A stretch of 40,707 bases of DNA, taken from assembly GCA_020442185.1 (NCBI GenBank), contig JAGRKS010000085.1, forward strand, positions 12,229 to 52,935, in the 5' to 3' direction. This stretch comes from Hyphomicrobiaceae bacterium (GTDB lineage Bacteria > Pseudomonadota > Alphaproteobacteria > Rhizobiales > Hyphomicrobiaceae). The translations under genes and the position numbers were made by a program. Positions within the stretch are counted from its first letter, which is position 1. Each line of letters opens with the position of its first letter. The notes under the pieces are model-generated. The model was not told where the DNA came from and did no database searches. It saw only the letters and a list, made by a program, of their open reading frames with translations. Shown here piece after piece: positions 17,643 through 25,817 of this stretch.

Positions 17643-19016
17643 TCATGCTTGCCCGGATTCGATTGCATTGACGCGGGTCTCGAGCCAGCGCGCCGTTCGC
17701 AGCAGACGACCGTCATCGTAGCGGTCGCCGACGAGTTGCACGCCGAGCGGGAGCCCGTCGACCTCGAGCAGCGGCAGCGATATCGCCGGCATGCCGAGAT
17801 ACGTCCACAAGCCATTGAAGATCGGCGAGCCGGTGATGCCCTCTTCCAGGCGCGGCGCTGGCCCGGGTGATGCCGGTGTCAGGATGGCGCTGTAACGGGA
17901 GAACAGGCGGGCGATGGTGCGGTAAGCCTCGTCTCGTGCGACGACAGCGGCGAGGTAGTCGCGGACCGGGACGGCGGCGCCGGCGGTGAGGCGGTCGCGC
18001 AGCCCCACCGAAAGCAGATTGGCATGCCCGTCGAGCAATGGGCCGTAGTAGGCCGCATTCTCGGCGAGCTGTACGAGACGCTGCCACTCGATGATGTCGG
18101 CGAGAATCGGTGCGTCGACCGGCTCGACGCTTTGGCCCAGCACATCAGCAAGCTCTGCCATCGCGTCATGCATGCGCGGATCGGCGTCGTCCCATGCTGG
18201 CATCTTGATGAAGGCGAGGATCGGCTCTGCGGGAGGTGTGGCGGATGAAATCTCGGCGAGGCGCGGCTGGCTCCGTTGATAGCTCGCCGGATCGTCGGGG
18301 TCGTAGGCTGAAAGGCAATCCGTCAGCAAGGCGACATCGTCGATGGAGCGCGCCAGAACGCCGACGGTGTCGAGAGTGTGCGATTGCATCAGCACGCCGC
18401 GCCGCGAGATGAGGCCGAACGTCGGTTTGAAGCCGTGGATGCCGCAGTAGGACGCGGGCCGCAGAACCGACCCCGCCGTCTGCGTGCCCAATGCCGCTGG
18501 CACCATGTGGGCTGCAACCGCTGCGGCGGAACCGGCGGACGATCCTCCCGGTGAATGGCCGGGTGCGGCCGGATTGTTCACGGCGGACGGCGTCAGCAGC
18601 GCGAGTTCGGTCGTCACCGTCTTGCCGATGACGATTGCGCCGGCGGACCGGAGCGCCGCCACCGCTGCCGCATCGGTCGATGCGCGGCGGCCCTTGAAGA
18701 TGGGTGAACCGTTCTCGGTTGCCATGCCGGCGGTATCGATGATGTCCTTGACGCCGATTGGCACGCCGTGGAGCGGGCCAATGCCGTTGCCGGTCTGGCG
18801 CCAGCGGTCGGCACGCCGTGCCGTCTCCATGGCCTGATCGGGATCGAGTGCGGCGAACGCACCAATCCCGTCGTCGGCCTCGGCGATCCGCCCGAGGCAG
18901 GCGGCGACCAGGGCCTCCGACGTCACGGCGCCGGTTGCGACCGCCTCTGCGGCGGCTTTCAAACCGAGGCCCGCCAACCGTGCCTCGGACGGAGCGAGGC
19001 GACGGTCACTTGCCAT
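17643..19016 (-). CDS. amidase-signature family hydrolase
   Basis: A 457-residue cytoplasmic amidase that hydrolyses a carboxamide to acid and ammonia; the substrate is unknown. The Ser-cisSer-Lys triad is intact: K90 in PIGVKDIID, S159 in GHSPGGSSAGS and S183 in TQTAGSVLRPA. The glycine-rich signature and the LDTVGVLARS segment after it are typical. It resembles GatA, but no gatB or gatC is near, so a tRNA-amidotransferase role is unlikely. The start ATG overlaps the dctM stop by eleven bases, placing it in the TRAP operon. That suggests it acts on the imported compound or makes the acid that the transporter handles. Confidence 0.88.
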   Translation of the reverse strand: MASDRRLAPSEARLAGLGLKAAAEAVATGAVTSEALVAACLGRIAEADDGIGAFAALDPDQAMETARRADRWRQTGNGIGPLHGVPIGVKDIIDTAGMATENGSPIFKGRRASTDAAAVAALRSAGAIVIGKTVTTELALLTPSAVNNPAAPGHSPGGSSAGSAAAVAAHMVPAALGTQTAGSVLRPASYCGIHGFKPTFGLISRRGVLMQSHTLDTVGVLARSIDDVALLTDCLSAYDPDDPASYQRSQPRLAEISSATPPAEPILAFIKMPAWDDADPRMHDAMAELADVLGQSVEPVDAPILADIIEWQRLVQLAENAAYYGPLLDGHANLLSVGLRDRLTAGAAVPVRDYLAAVVARDEAYRTIARLFSRYSAILTPASPGPAPRLEEGITGSPIFNGLWTYLGMPAISLPLLEVDGLPLGVQLVGDRYDDGRLLRTARWLETRVNAIESGQA

Positions 19017-20361
19017 AGAAGTACTCCGGCAGGAACAGCGCGATCCCCGGGAAGATGTAGAGCAGGACCATCGAGATCAGAACCATGCCGAGGTAGGGCA
19101 TGCAGCCCGCGAAGATCTGGCTGAGCTGGATGTGTGGTGGCGCTATCCCTTTTAAGTAGTATGCCGCCATGGCCATCGGTGGAGTGAGGAACGACGTCTG
19201 CAGGTTGAGCGCGATCAAGATGCCGAAGAACAGCGGATCGACGCCGAAATGCGGCAGTAGCGGCAGGAAGATAGGCACGAAAATAATGATGATCTCCGAC
19301 CATTCGAGCGGCCAGCCGAGCAGGAAGATGATGATCTGGGTGAGGATCAGGAACGTCACCGGAGAAAGATCGAGCGAGAGCACGAAATCCTTCACGAGGT
19401 GTTCGCCGCCGAGATACGAGAACACCGACGAGAACGTCCAAGAGCCGACGAACAGCCAGCACACCATCGCTGACGTTCGCACCGTCAGGTAGACGGATTC
19501 CTTCAGTCGCGGCCAGGTCAACGACCGGTAGAGGGCCGCGAGCACGAGGCCGCCGAGGGAGCCGACGGCGGCCGCCTCCGATGGCGTTGCGAGGCCGAAC
19601 AGGATGGCGCCGAGAACGGACAGGATGAGGGCGGCGAGCGGGACGAACGACGTCAGCACCATGCCCGCGAGCTGCAGTGACGACATCTGCGGGATGTCTT
19701 CCTCCCGCGGCGGCGGCGCAATCGCCGGATTGATGACCGCGCGTCCAACGACATAGACCATGTAGAGGCCGGCGAGCATGAAGCCCGGAAGGAACGCGCC
19801 GGCATAGAGCTTGACGACCGACACGTTGGTGGTTGCCGAATAGACGATCAGCATGATCGACGGCGGGATCAGAATGCCAAGGCAGCCACCGGCGCAGATG
19901 ACGCCAGCCGCATACGATGGGTCGTATCGCGCGCGCAGCATCTGTGGGAAGGCCAGCAACCCCATCAGGGTCACGACGGCACCGACGATACCGGTTGCGG
20001 TCGCGAACAGAGCGCAGGTGACCAATGCCGCAAGCGCCATGGAGCCCGGAACGTTCTTGGCCGCAACCTGCAGCGTCGTGAACAGGCGGTCGACGATATT
20101 CGCGCGTTCGACGATATACCCCATGAAGAGGAACAACGGCACCGCCGTCAGCACGTCGCTCGACATCACGGAATACGTCTGGTTGACGAACAGATCGAAT
20201 ATTCGGTTGTCGAAGATCGTCTGCATCCGCGACGGATCGTAGTAGGCGTAGTAGCCGAAGCCGACGCCCATGGCCATCAGCGTGAATGCGATCGGAAAGC
20301 CGAGAAGGATGATGAGGATGAACAGACCCAGCATCATGATGGCGACTTGAGGATCGGTCAT
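19006..20361 (-). CDS. dctM: TRAP transporter large permease (DctM type)
   Basis: A 451-residue inner-membrane subunit forming the substrate pathway of a sodium-driven TRAP transporter. About 12 helices plus hairpins are visible, from VAIMMLGLFILIILLGFPIA to a C-terminal ISMVLLYIFPGIALFL. Family motifs include SSDVLTAVPLFLFMGYIVER near the start, GILIPPSIMLIVYSATTNVS in the middle, and QTSFLTPPMAMAAYYLKGIA near the end. The long loop after the central helices (EEDIPQMSS) is an ordinary cytoplasmic linker. The start ATG overlaps the dctQ stop (ATGA, 20358-20361), so the subunits are translationally coupled. It overlaps the amidase start downstream. Confidence 0.93.
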   Translation of the reverse strand: MTDPQVAIMMLGLFILIILLGFPIAFTLMAMGVGFGYYAYYDPSRMQTIFDNRIFDLFVNQTYSVMSSDVLTAVPLFLFMGYIVERANIVDRLFTTLQVAAKNVPGSMALAALVTCALFATATGIVGAVVTLMGLLAFPQMLRARYDPSYAAGVICAGGCLGILIPPSIMLIVYSATTNVSVVKLYAGAFLPGFMLAGLYMVYVVGRAVINPAIAPPPREEDIPQMSSLQLAGMVLTSFVPLAALILSVLGAILFGLATPSEAAAVGSLGGLVLAALYRSLTWPRLKESVYLTVRTSAMVCWLFVGSWTFSSVFSYLGGEHLVKDFVLSLDLSPVTFLILTQIIIFLLGWPLEWSEIIIIFVPIFLPLLPHFGVDPLFFGILIALNLQTSFLTPPMAMAAYYLKGIAPPHIQLSQIFAGCMPYLGMVLISMVLLYIFPGIALFLPEYFYGK

Positions 20362-20972
20362 CGGGCGCTCCCCGACTTGCCGGAGCCGGTCTCGGCTTGG
20401 ATCGCGGCGTGATCCTCTACTTGGTGAGCAACCATGGTCTCGGTTTCCTCGACGTCTGCTATTCGTTCGGGCCAGGCGTTTTCACGTATCGCCAGGATAC
20501 AGCGCGCCATCTGCGCGAGACCCTGCACGAACAGCAGCACGCCGGCCGCCGGAATGATCATCTTGAAATGGAAGATCGGCACGTTCGCCGGGCTCATGAC
20601 CGAGACCTCGCGATAGCCGAGCGATTGATCCGCGAACGTCCAGCCTGCGAAAATGAGCGCGAGAACCGCCGGGTAGAAGAAGATCACGTAGAGGATCAGC
20701 TCGATGATGGCCTGGGTTCTGGGCTGCCATTGCCGGTAGAAGACGTCACCGCGCACATGGCCGTCGCGCGAGAGGGTATAGGCGCCGCCCATCATGAACA
20801 GCGTGCCATACATCATGTAGCTCAGATCGAAGGCCCACGATGTCGGATCGCGCAGCACGTAGCGCACGAAGACTTCGTAGCCGACGCCGAACGTCATGGC
20901 CATGATGCACCACGCGAAGGCATGGCCCACCCAGAGCGAGAACTTGTCTATTGCGAAAATGAAGGCGCGCAC
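20358..20972 (-). CDS. dctQ: TRAP transporter small permease (DctQ type)
   Basis: A 204-residue small membrane subunit with four helices (VGHAFAWCIMAMTFGVGYEV; SYMMYGTLFMMGGAYTL; a third near ILYVIFFYPAVLALIFAGW; and MIIPAAGVLLFVQGLAQ). Typical DctQ features are the RDPTSWAFD loop after helix 1, the DGHVRGDVFYRQWQPR segment after helix 2, and FHFKMIIPAAG before the last helix. The C-terminal 30 residues are acidic and long. The start is a GTG at 20972 with a G-rich ribosome site (GGGGGG) just upstream. It lies between the binding protein and the large permease. Confidence 0.9.
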   Translation of the reverse strand: MRAFIFAIDKFSLWVGHAFAWCIMAMTFGVGYEVFVRYVLRDPTSWAFDLSYMMYGTLFMMGGAYTLSRDGHVRGDVFYRQWQPRTQAIIELILYVIFFYPAVLALIFAGWTFADQSLGYREVSVMSPANVPIFHFKMIIPAAGVLLFVQGLAQMARCILAIRENAWPERIADVEETETMVAHQVEDHAAIQAETGSGKSGSAR

Positions 20973-21054
20973 GATGCCCCCCGGATCAGAGGATTAAATA
21001 GAGGGCGGACCATCGGATGGTCCACCCTCGCCGTTTGCTGGCACCTGAGCGGGA

Positions 21055-22197
21055 TCAGGCCTTCTTGAGTTTGCCTGGGAAGTAGTGGTCGAACGCCAGT
21101 TCGTAGTCGGCGGCGTTCATCAGGTAGTAGAAAGCGACGCGCTCGGCCCATGCTCGCTGGCTGTCGACGACCTTCTTGAAGAAGGGGTCTGCATTGAGCT
21201 TCTCGAGGACGGCATCCCAGCTCTTGAGCTGGTCCTGCAGAACACCCTTGGGCGTGCGGTAGACGGAAACACCGTCATCCTTGATGAGCCCCTGCAGGTC
21301 CTTGGAGTAGCGATCAAGAGCCATCGTGTAGTTGGCCGTCGAAGCCGCCTCCGCGCCATACTCGAGGATCGCCTGGACCTCGGCAGGAAGCGATTCGTAC
21401 TTCCTCTTGGAGAAGATGATCTCGAAGAACTCCGCGGCCTGATGGTAGGAGCCCATCATGTAAGTCTTCGACACATTCTGGGCGCCGAACTGGCGGTCGG
21501 AGGTCGGGTTGTTGAATTCGAACGCCTCGATGACGCCACGCTCGAGGGCGGGCACGATCTCGCCGCCGGGAAGCTGGGTCACCTTGACGCCCATGCCCTG
21601 CATGATGTCTGTGGCCAAGCCGACGGTGCGGTATTTCAGGCCCTTCATGTCGGCAGCGGTCGAAACGGGCTTCTTGAACCACCCGAGCGGCTGGGTCGGC
21701 ATCGGCATGGCGAAGAAGCCGACGACGTCGAGTTTCAGAATGTCCTGGGTGAGCTCCTTGTAGAGCGCGCGGCCTTCGTCCGTCTGGATCCAGGCGAGCA
21801 TCTGCGTGGCGTCGCAGCCCAGAACCGGGCCGGTGCCGAACAGCGAGGCGGCCTTGTGTTTGCCGTACCAGTAGGCCGAGACGGTGTGTGCACCGTCGAG
21901 AACGCCCGTGTGGCAAGCGTTCTGGACCTCGAAGGCCTTGACCACGGCGCCGGCGGGCAGCATTTCGATCTTGAGCCGGTTGCCAGCCATTTTCTGGCAG
22001 CGATCGGTGTACTGACGCGCCATGTCCTGGAAGATGTCGGAAGCGCCCCACGACGACTGCATCTTGAGGGTGACCGTCTCTGCACGCGAGACGTTGGGCA
22101 TTGCAACGGTGCCAGTCGCGGCGACACCAGCAGCGAGTGCGCCGCTCTTCAAGAACTTGCGGCGTGAGACCTGCTTGTTTTCTGTGTTGGACGTCAT
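21055..22197 (-). CDS. dctP: TRAP transporter substrate-binding protein (DctP/TakP-like)
   Basis: A 380-residue periplasmic solute receptor of a TRAP transporter. The N-terminus has a twin-arginine signal (SRRKFLKSGALAAGVAATG) with cleavage probably after SRA near residue 39. The mature part starts VTLKMQSSWGASDIFQDMA and carries GLKYRTVGLATDIMQGMG, GGEIVPALERGVIEAFEFNN and AEFFEIIFSKRKYE, which place it with the TakP-like DctP proteins known for 2-oxo acids and related carboxylates. The ligand is not proven. GGGAG nine bases before the ATG gives good translation. It is the first gene of the five-gene minus-strand operon and is divergent from the serine-glyoxylate aminotransferase across 566 bp. 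Confidence 0.92.
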   Translation of the reverse strand: MTSNTENKQVSRRKFLKSGALAAGVAATGTVAMPNVSRAETVTLKMQSSWGASDIFQDMARQYTDRCQKMAGNRLKIEMLPAGAVVKAFEVQNACHTGVLDGAHTVSAYWYGKHKAASLFGTGPVLGCDATQMLAWIQTDEGRALYKELTQDILKLDVVGFFAMPMPTQPLGWFKKPVSTAADMKGLKYRTVGLATDIMQGMGVKVTQLPGGEIVPALERGVIEAFEFNNPTSDRQFGAQNVSKTYMMGSYHQAAEFFEIIFSKRKYESLPAEVQAILEYGAEAASTANYTMALDRYSKDLQGLIKDDGVSVYRTPKGVLQDQLKSWDAVLEKLNADPFFKKVVDSQRAWAERVAFYYLMNAADYELAFDHYFPGKLKKA

Positions 22198-22763
22198 GCG
22201 GCGTTATCTCCCTGAATTTTCGATTGGCTTGAGTTCTTGTCGACGCGGTTCTACGACCGCTTTGGCATGCCATATAACCTTATAGACGCGGCGGTGTCTG
22301 TTGCAAATCGAAGGTTCACGCGCAGTGATTTCGGATTGCTCGGCAATGCGTCCCGGTGTTTGGCTGCCGGGACACTATCTTGGAGAAGGTTCGAACTTCA
22401 ACGGTTGTTGTCGCCTTTTTGATCTGTCACGCTGACAATATCGCGATCCGACAACGCTCTCCCGGTTATGCACTTCGCCGACGGCCGTTCGGAGCCGGAC
22501 GGCATCTCGTCGAGAATGGCGCAATGCAGCAAACGCAATTTGCGGAAGTTGCGCGCCACTCTGGCTGTTTGCCGCACATTGCGGCGCTTGACCTCGAGCT
22601 TTGATCGATCTTATAGCACGGCACTCTCGCGACCGCTCACGGCATGATCGTCGAGGCCGACCTGACGTGTCCCATCGGCCAGACTTTCGGAGACGGCCCG
22701 ACAATCATGTCGGCCCCTCCAGCCCGTTGCGCGCGCCGAGACGTTTGAGGAGATCGAGGTATC
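22198..22763. other. 566-bp divergent intergenic region, no gene seen
   Basis: This region separates the TRAP operon (-) from the serine-glyoxylate aminotransferase (+). Open frames here have no ribosome sites and unlikely composition. The first half near dctP is less GC-rich (for example CATATAACCTTATAGACGCGG around 22270) and is a plausible promoter zone for the minus-strand operon. The half near the aminotransferase holds the dyad at 22698-22713. Its size suggests two promoters with regulator sites, but I could not identify them. Confidence 0.5.
22698..22713. promoter_or_regulatory. short dyad upstream of the aminotransferase gene
   Basis: CCGACA (22698-22703) and TGTCGG (22708-22713) form a perfect 6-bp inverted repeat around ATCA. 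Two further pairs extend it beyond one mismatch. It lies 50 bases before the ATG of the serine-glyoxylate aminotransferase, where it could be an operator or a leader hairpin. The function is not shown by the sequence. Confidence 0.3.
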
Positions 22764-23966
22764 ATGTCCAACGAGCAGCGCCGCGCCGGCCGTCACTTCC
22801 TGCAGATCCCGGGCCCGACGCCCGTCCCCGACCGTGTGCAGCGCGCCATGTCGCGTCCGATCCTCGATCACCGCGGTCCTGAATTCCAGGAACTCGCGAC
22901 GCGCGTTCTCGCGAACATCAAGACGATCTTCAAAACCGAGAAGCCCGTTGTCATCTATCCGTCATCGGGGACCGGCGCGTGGGAAGCTGCCCTGGTCAAC
23001 ACGCTGTCACCCGGTGACAAGGTGTTGATGGTCGAGACCGGCCAGTTTGCAGCGCTCTGGAAATCGCTTGCCGAAAAGCTCGGACTGGTGCCGGAGATCA
23101 TCGCGACCGACTGGCGCTCCGGCGTCGACGCGAATGCAGTCGAGGCGCGGCTGCGTCAGGATACGGCTCACGAGATCAAGGCCGTCTGCATCGTCCACAA
23201 CGAGACGGCAACGGGCTGTCGCAGTCATATCGAGGACGTACGCCAGGCGATCGATGCCGCCGGACATTCGGCGTTGCTGATGGTCGACACCATTTCATCT
23301 CTCGCGGTCCTCGATCTGCGCCACGACGAGTGGGGCATCGACGTCACCATCTCCGGCTCGCAGAAGGGCCTGATGCTGCCGCCCGGCCTGTCGTTCACCG
23401 CGATCAGCGACAAGGCGCTGGCCGCGTCGAAAACCGCGAAACTGCCGCGCGCCTATTGGGGCTGGGACGACATGCTGGCGAACAACGCCAGCGGCTTCTT
23501 TCCGTATACGCCGGCAACGGGCCTGCTGTACGGCCTCGACGTCGCCATCGACATGCTGCTGGACGAGGGGCTCGACAACGTGTTCGCGCGCCACGAACGG
23601 CTCGCCGAGGCGACGCGCCGCGCAGTGAACGCATGGGGACTGGAGATCCTGTGCGCCAACCCACGCGATTATTCGCCAGCGGTCACCGCCGTGCTCATGC
23701 CGGAAGGACATAACGCCGACCAGTTCCGCCGCTTCGTGCTCGAGAACTTTGACATGTCGCTCGGCACTGGGCTCGGCAAGGTTGCGGGCAAGGTGTTCCG
23801 CATCGGCCACCTCGGTGACACCAATGCCCTGACCGTCATCGGCGCGCTTGCGGGTGTGGAAATGGCGCTGGCCATGGCCGGCATTCCGCATCGTGCGGGC
23901 GGCGTCGCCGCAGCGATGGCGAGCATCAGCGCTCATGGCGGCGATGCCGCGGCGCGCGCGGCATGA
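22764..23966 (+). CDS. sgaA: serine--glyoxylate aminotransferase
   Basis: This 400-residue PLP-dependent class V aminotransferase converts serine and glyoxylate to hydroxypyruvate and glycine in the serine cycle. It opens with HFLQIPGPTPVPDRVQRAM and DHRGPEF, both highly typical. It has SSGTGAWEAAL (phosphate-binding turn), HNETATG, the DTISSL aspartate region and the PLP lysine K201 in SGSQKGLMLPPG. The C-terminal KVFRIGHLGDTN is the conserved arginine segment that binds the substrate carboxylate. The start and length match the Hyphomicrobium methylovorum enzyme as I remember it. GAGG precedes the ATG by five bases. A hairpin at 24033-24062 may end the transcript. The ending (residues 380-400) is Ala-rich. 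Confidence 0.93.
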   Translation: MSNEQRRAGRHFLQIPGPTPVPDRVQRAMSRPILDHRGPEFQELATRVLANIKTIFKTEKPVVIYPSSGTGAWEAALVNTLSPGDKVLMVETGQFAALWKSLAEKLGLVPEIIATDWRSGVDANAVEARLRQDTAHEIKAVCIVHNETATGCRSHIEDVRQAIDAAGHSALLMVDTISSLAVLDLRHDEWGIDVTISGSQKGLMLPPGLSFTAISDKALAASKTAKLPRAYWGWDDMLANNASGFFPYTPATGLLYGLDVAIDMLLDEGLDNVFARHERLAEATRRAVNAWGLEILCANPRDYSPAVTAVLMPEGHNADQFRRFVLENFDMSLGTGLGKVAGKVFRIGHLGDTNALTVIGALAGVEMALAMAGIPHRAGGVAAAMASISAHGGDAAARAA

Positions 23967-24032
23967 GCCTTCGCGAGAAAACGCCGGCATATCGCCAGCG
24001 GTAATTGATATCGGGCGAGCTGAGCCTACAAT

Positions 24033-24062
24033 CGAAGCGCGGAAGGGAACTTCCGCGCTTCG
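24033..24062 (+). terminator. hairpin after the aminotransferase gene, terminator-like
   Basis: The arms 24033-24045 (CGAAGCGCGGAAG) and 24050-24062 are a perfect 13-bp inverted repeat with the loop GGAA. It lies about 65 bases after the aminotransferase stop and 20 bases before the dehalogenase start. The weak T content after it (TTCG) makes termination probable but not certain; it might instead reduce read-through into the next gene. Confidence 0.55.
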
Positions 24063-24082
24063 TTCGTCAGGGGAGCATATCC

Positions 24083-24754
24083 ATGCCGCATGCGCCGATT
24101 TTCGTATTCGATGCCTACGGCACGCTGTTCGACATTCATGCTCCCGCCTCTCGACTGGCGGCGCGGCTTGGGCCGATGGGCGAGCGGATGTCGGAGATCT
24201 GGCGGACCAAACAACTCGAATATACCTGGGTCCATGCGGCGGCTGGTGAGCCGGCCACGTTTTGGGACCTGACAGAACGAAGCCTCGACTACGCCATAGC
24301 CTCGACGGGGCTCGTGATCGACGATCGCACCCGCGCCGACCTACTCGACGCCTATCGTGACCTCGACGCTTATCCTGAAGTCGGCGCCGTCCTCGATCGC
24401 CTGGCCGCCGCTGGTGCTCGTTTGGCGATCCTTTCGAACGGCGACCCGGATATGCTCGAGCGTGCCGTCGACAGCGCCGGCCTCGCCGGTTGCTTCGCCT
24501 ATGTTCTTTCAGTTGCAGATGCCGGCACGTTCAAGCCCGTTCCGGCCGTCTATCGGTTGGCCGTCGAGGCTTTCGACCGGCCGCCCGGCGATATCGTGTT
24601 CTGCTCGTCGAACCGCTGGGACATCGCCGGCGCCCACGCTTTCGGCTTCGAGACCGTCTGGGTCAATCGCATGGCGCGCCCCGACGAATATCCCGGCCAT
24701 CCACCGAACCGGATCGTATCCTCGCTCGACGGGGTGTTGATGCCTGAAGGTTGA
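24083..24754 (+). CDS. (S)-2-haloacid dehalogenase (haloacid dehalogenase type II)
   Basis: This 223-residue cytoplasmic HAD-superfamily enzyme removes halide from L-2-haloalkanoates to give the D-2-hydroxy acid. From ATG 24083 the residues fall on the same numbers as the well-studied Pseudomonas enzyme L-DEX YL: nucleophile D10 in FDAYGTL, T14, R41 in WRTKQ, S118-N119 in LSNGD, K151 in FKP, Y157, and S175, N177, D180 in SSNRWDIAG. This full set separates it from phosphatases of the same fold. A GGGGAG ribosome site precedes the ATG, so a longer in-frame TTG start at 24005 is rejected. It lies between serine-glyoxylate aminotransferase and a stress protein. With chloroacetate its product would be glycolate, which can feed glyoxylate metabolism. 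Confidence 0.9.
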   Translation: MPHAPIFVFDAYGTLFDIHAPASRLAARLGPMGERMSEIWRTKQLEYTWVHAAAGEPATFWDLTERSLDYAIASTGLVIDDRTRADLLDAYRDLDAYPEVGAVLDRLAAAGARLAILSNGDPDMLERAVDSAGLAGCFAYVLSVADAGTFKPVPAVYRLAVEAFDRPPGDIVFCSSNRWDIAGAHAFGFETVWVNRMARPDEYPGHPPNRIVSSLDGVLMPEG

Positions 24755-24852
24755 CCGGCGTCAAGGTTGAACACGGCTTGGCGACGCAATCTCGAGACAA
24801 CGAGCGGTCCGCGCGCCGTCGTTCGCAGCGCGATCAGCAAAGGAGTTGCCCA

Positions 24853-25290
24853 ATGATGTTCAATCACATTCTGATCCCGACCGATGGCAGCGAGTTGTCT
24901 CTGAAGGCCGTCCGCCACGGTATCGCCCTCGCCAAGGCGCTCGGCGCCAAGGTGACGGCAATGACCGTGCAGCCGGCGCTCGCCGACTTCATCGTCGAAG
25001 GCGTTTCGATCACGGTGTCGCCGGCCGATCGGGCACAGATGACGGAGGAGTTCGGGCATCGGCTCGATTCCGCTCTGAAGGCAGCCGAAGAGCAGGGCGT
25101 CCATCTGGCGACCGTGCAGGTCGAGGATCGCGAACCCTGGCGCGCCATCATCGCGACCGCCGAGGCAAAGGGTGCGGATCTGATCGTGATGGCCTCACAT
25201 GGTCGTCGCGGTGTCTCGGCGCTCGTTCTCGGCAGCGAGACGCAGAAGCTGCTGACGCACTCGACCGTCCCGGTGCTCGTCTTCCGCTGA
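24853..25290 (+). CDS. universal stress protein (UspA family)
   Basis: A 145-residue single-domain Usp, probably a cytoplasmic dimer that binds ATP. It starts FNHILIPTDGSELSLKAV with the conserved D of the first strand, and ends with the ATP-binding signature ASHGRRGVSALVLGSETQKL followed by HSTVPVLVF (G-2x-G-9x-G-S/T pattern). The ATG at 24853 has AAAGGAG nine bases upstream, far better than an upstream start at 24751. It is about 100 bases after the dehalogenase on the same strand. I found no general-stress (EcfG-type) promoter in front of it. Confidence 0.92.
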   Translation: MMFNHILIPTDGSELSLKAVRHGIALAKALGAKVTAMTVQPALADFIVEGVSITVSPADRAQMTEEFGHRLDSALKAAEEQGVHLATVQVEDREPWRAIIATAEAKGADLIVMASHGRRGVSALVLGSETQKLLTHSTVPVLVFR

Positions 25291-25337
25291 TTTCGCCAGC
25301 GGCTGATCCTCGCTCCGCTCGGGCCTCGAACGCGAAA

Positions 25338-25649
25338 TCAAAGACCGACGTCGGCGATCGTCGTCGGGGCCGCGATGCAGCGCGCGCCGATTTCTAAGCC
25401 AGCGACCTGGAACACACGCCTGCACATCAAAGTCGGCAGCCCCGATGCGCTGCGCTCCGGAACGGCATGCTTATGCCGGTCGCGGCGCTTTACTTCGATC
25501 AGCGTCATGCGTGCCGGTTCAGCCAGCGCGAGCGTATAGCGCTTGACGGGCACGTCGGTTTCGATGGCCGGCGTTGTCAGCGACGCGACACCGAGCCCAA
25601 AAACACCCAACGCAACAAGCATCATTCCAGTCGTCGTGGCGGTCGGCAT
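25338..25649 (-). CDS. hypothetical protein with N-terminal hydrophobic helix
   Basis: A 103-residue protein of unknown family. The N-terminus TTTGMMLVALGVFGLGVASL is a membrane helix or signal peptide. It is followed by DVPVKRYTLALAEPARMTLI and a basic stretch (VKRRDRHKHAVPER). Two cysteines are present. ATG 25649 has a G-rich site (GGGGGAA) upstream; starts at 25685 or 25748 would add a polar segment before the hydrophobic helix and fit less well. It converges on the stress-protein gene and follows the transporter gene on the same strand. It is probably real, but the evidence is modest. Confidence 0.5.
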   Translation of the reverse strand: MPTATTTGMMLVALGVFGLGVASLTTPAIETDVPVKRYTLALAEPARMTLIEVKRRDRHKHAVPERSASGLPTLMCRRVFQVAGLEIGARCIAAPTTIADVGL

Positions 25650-25817
25650 CGCCTGTTCCCCCGGTTGGATGGGATTTTCCATCATTGGAGGGTAGTGATT
25701 CGCGGCCGTGGAATTGAGCATGTTGTGCACGCGCGCCCGACAATTCACGCCACCTGCGCCATTGATGCCGCACCGGCAACTGGTCCAGGTGTGCAGTGAC
25801 CGTTCTCGGCACGACGG

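Noticed and set aside
17643..19016. GatA subunit of the tRNA amidotransferase
   Set aside because: The fold and triad are shared, but no gatB or gatC is near and the gene overlaps a TRAP permease gene, so a metabolic amidase is more likely.
21085..22167. A 360-residue plus-strand frame opposite the TRAP binding protein
   Set aside because: It is the antisense shadow of a well-recognised receptor with a Tat signal; no ribosome site or domain was seen.
24033..24062. EcfG-type stress promoter (GGAAC at 24046 and a downstream CGTT)
   Set aside because: The spacing between the two elements is about ten bases, too short for the usual 16-17, and GGAAC is part of the hairpin loop.
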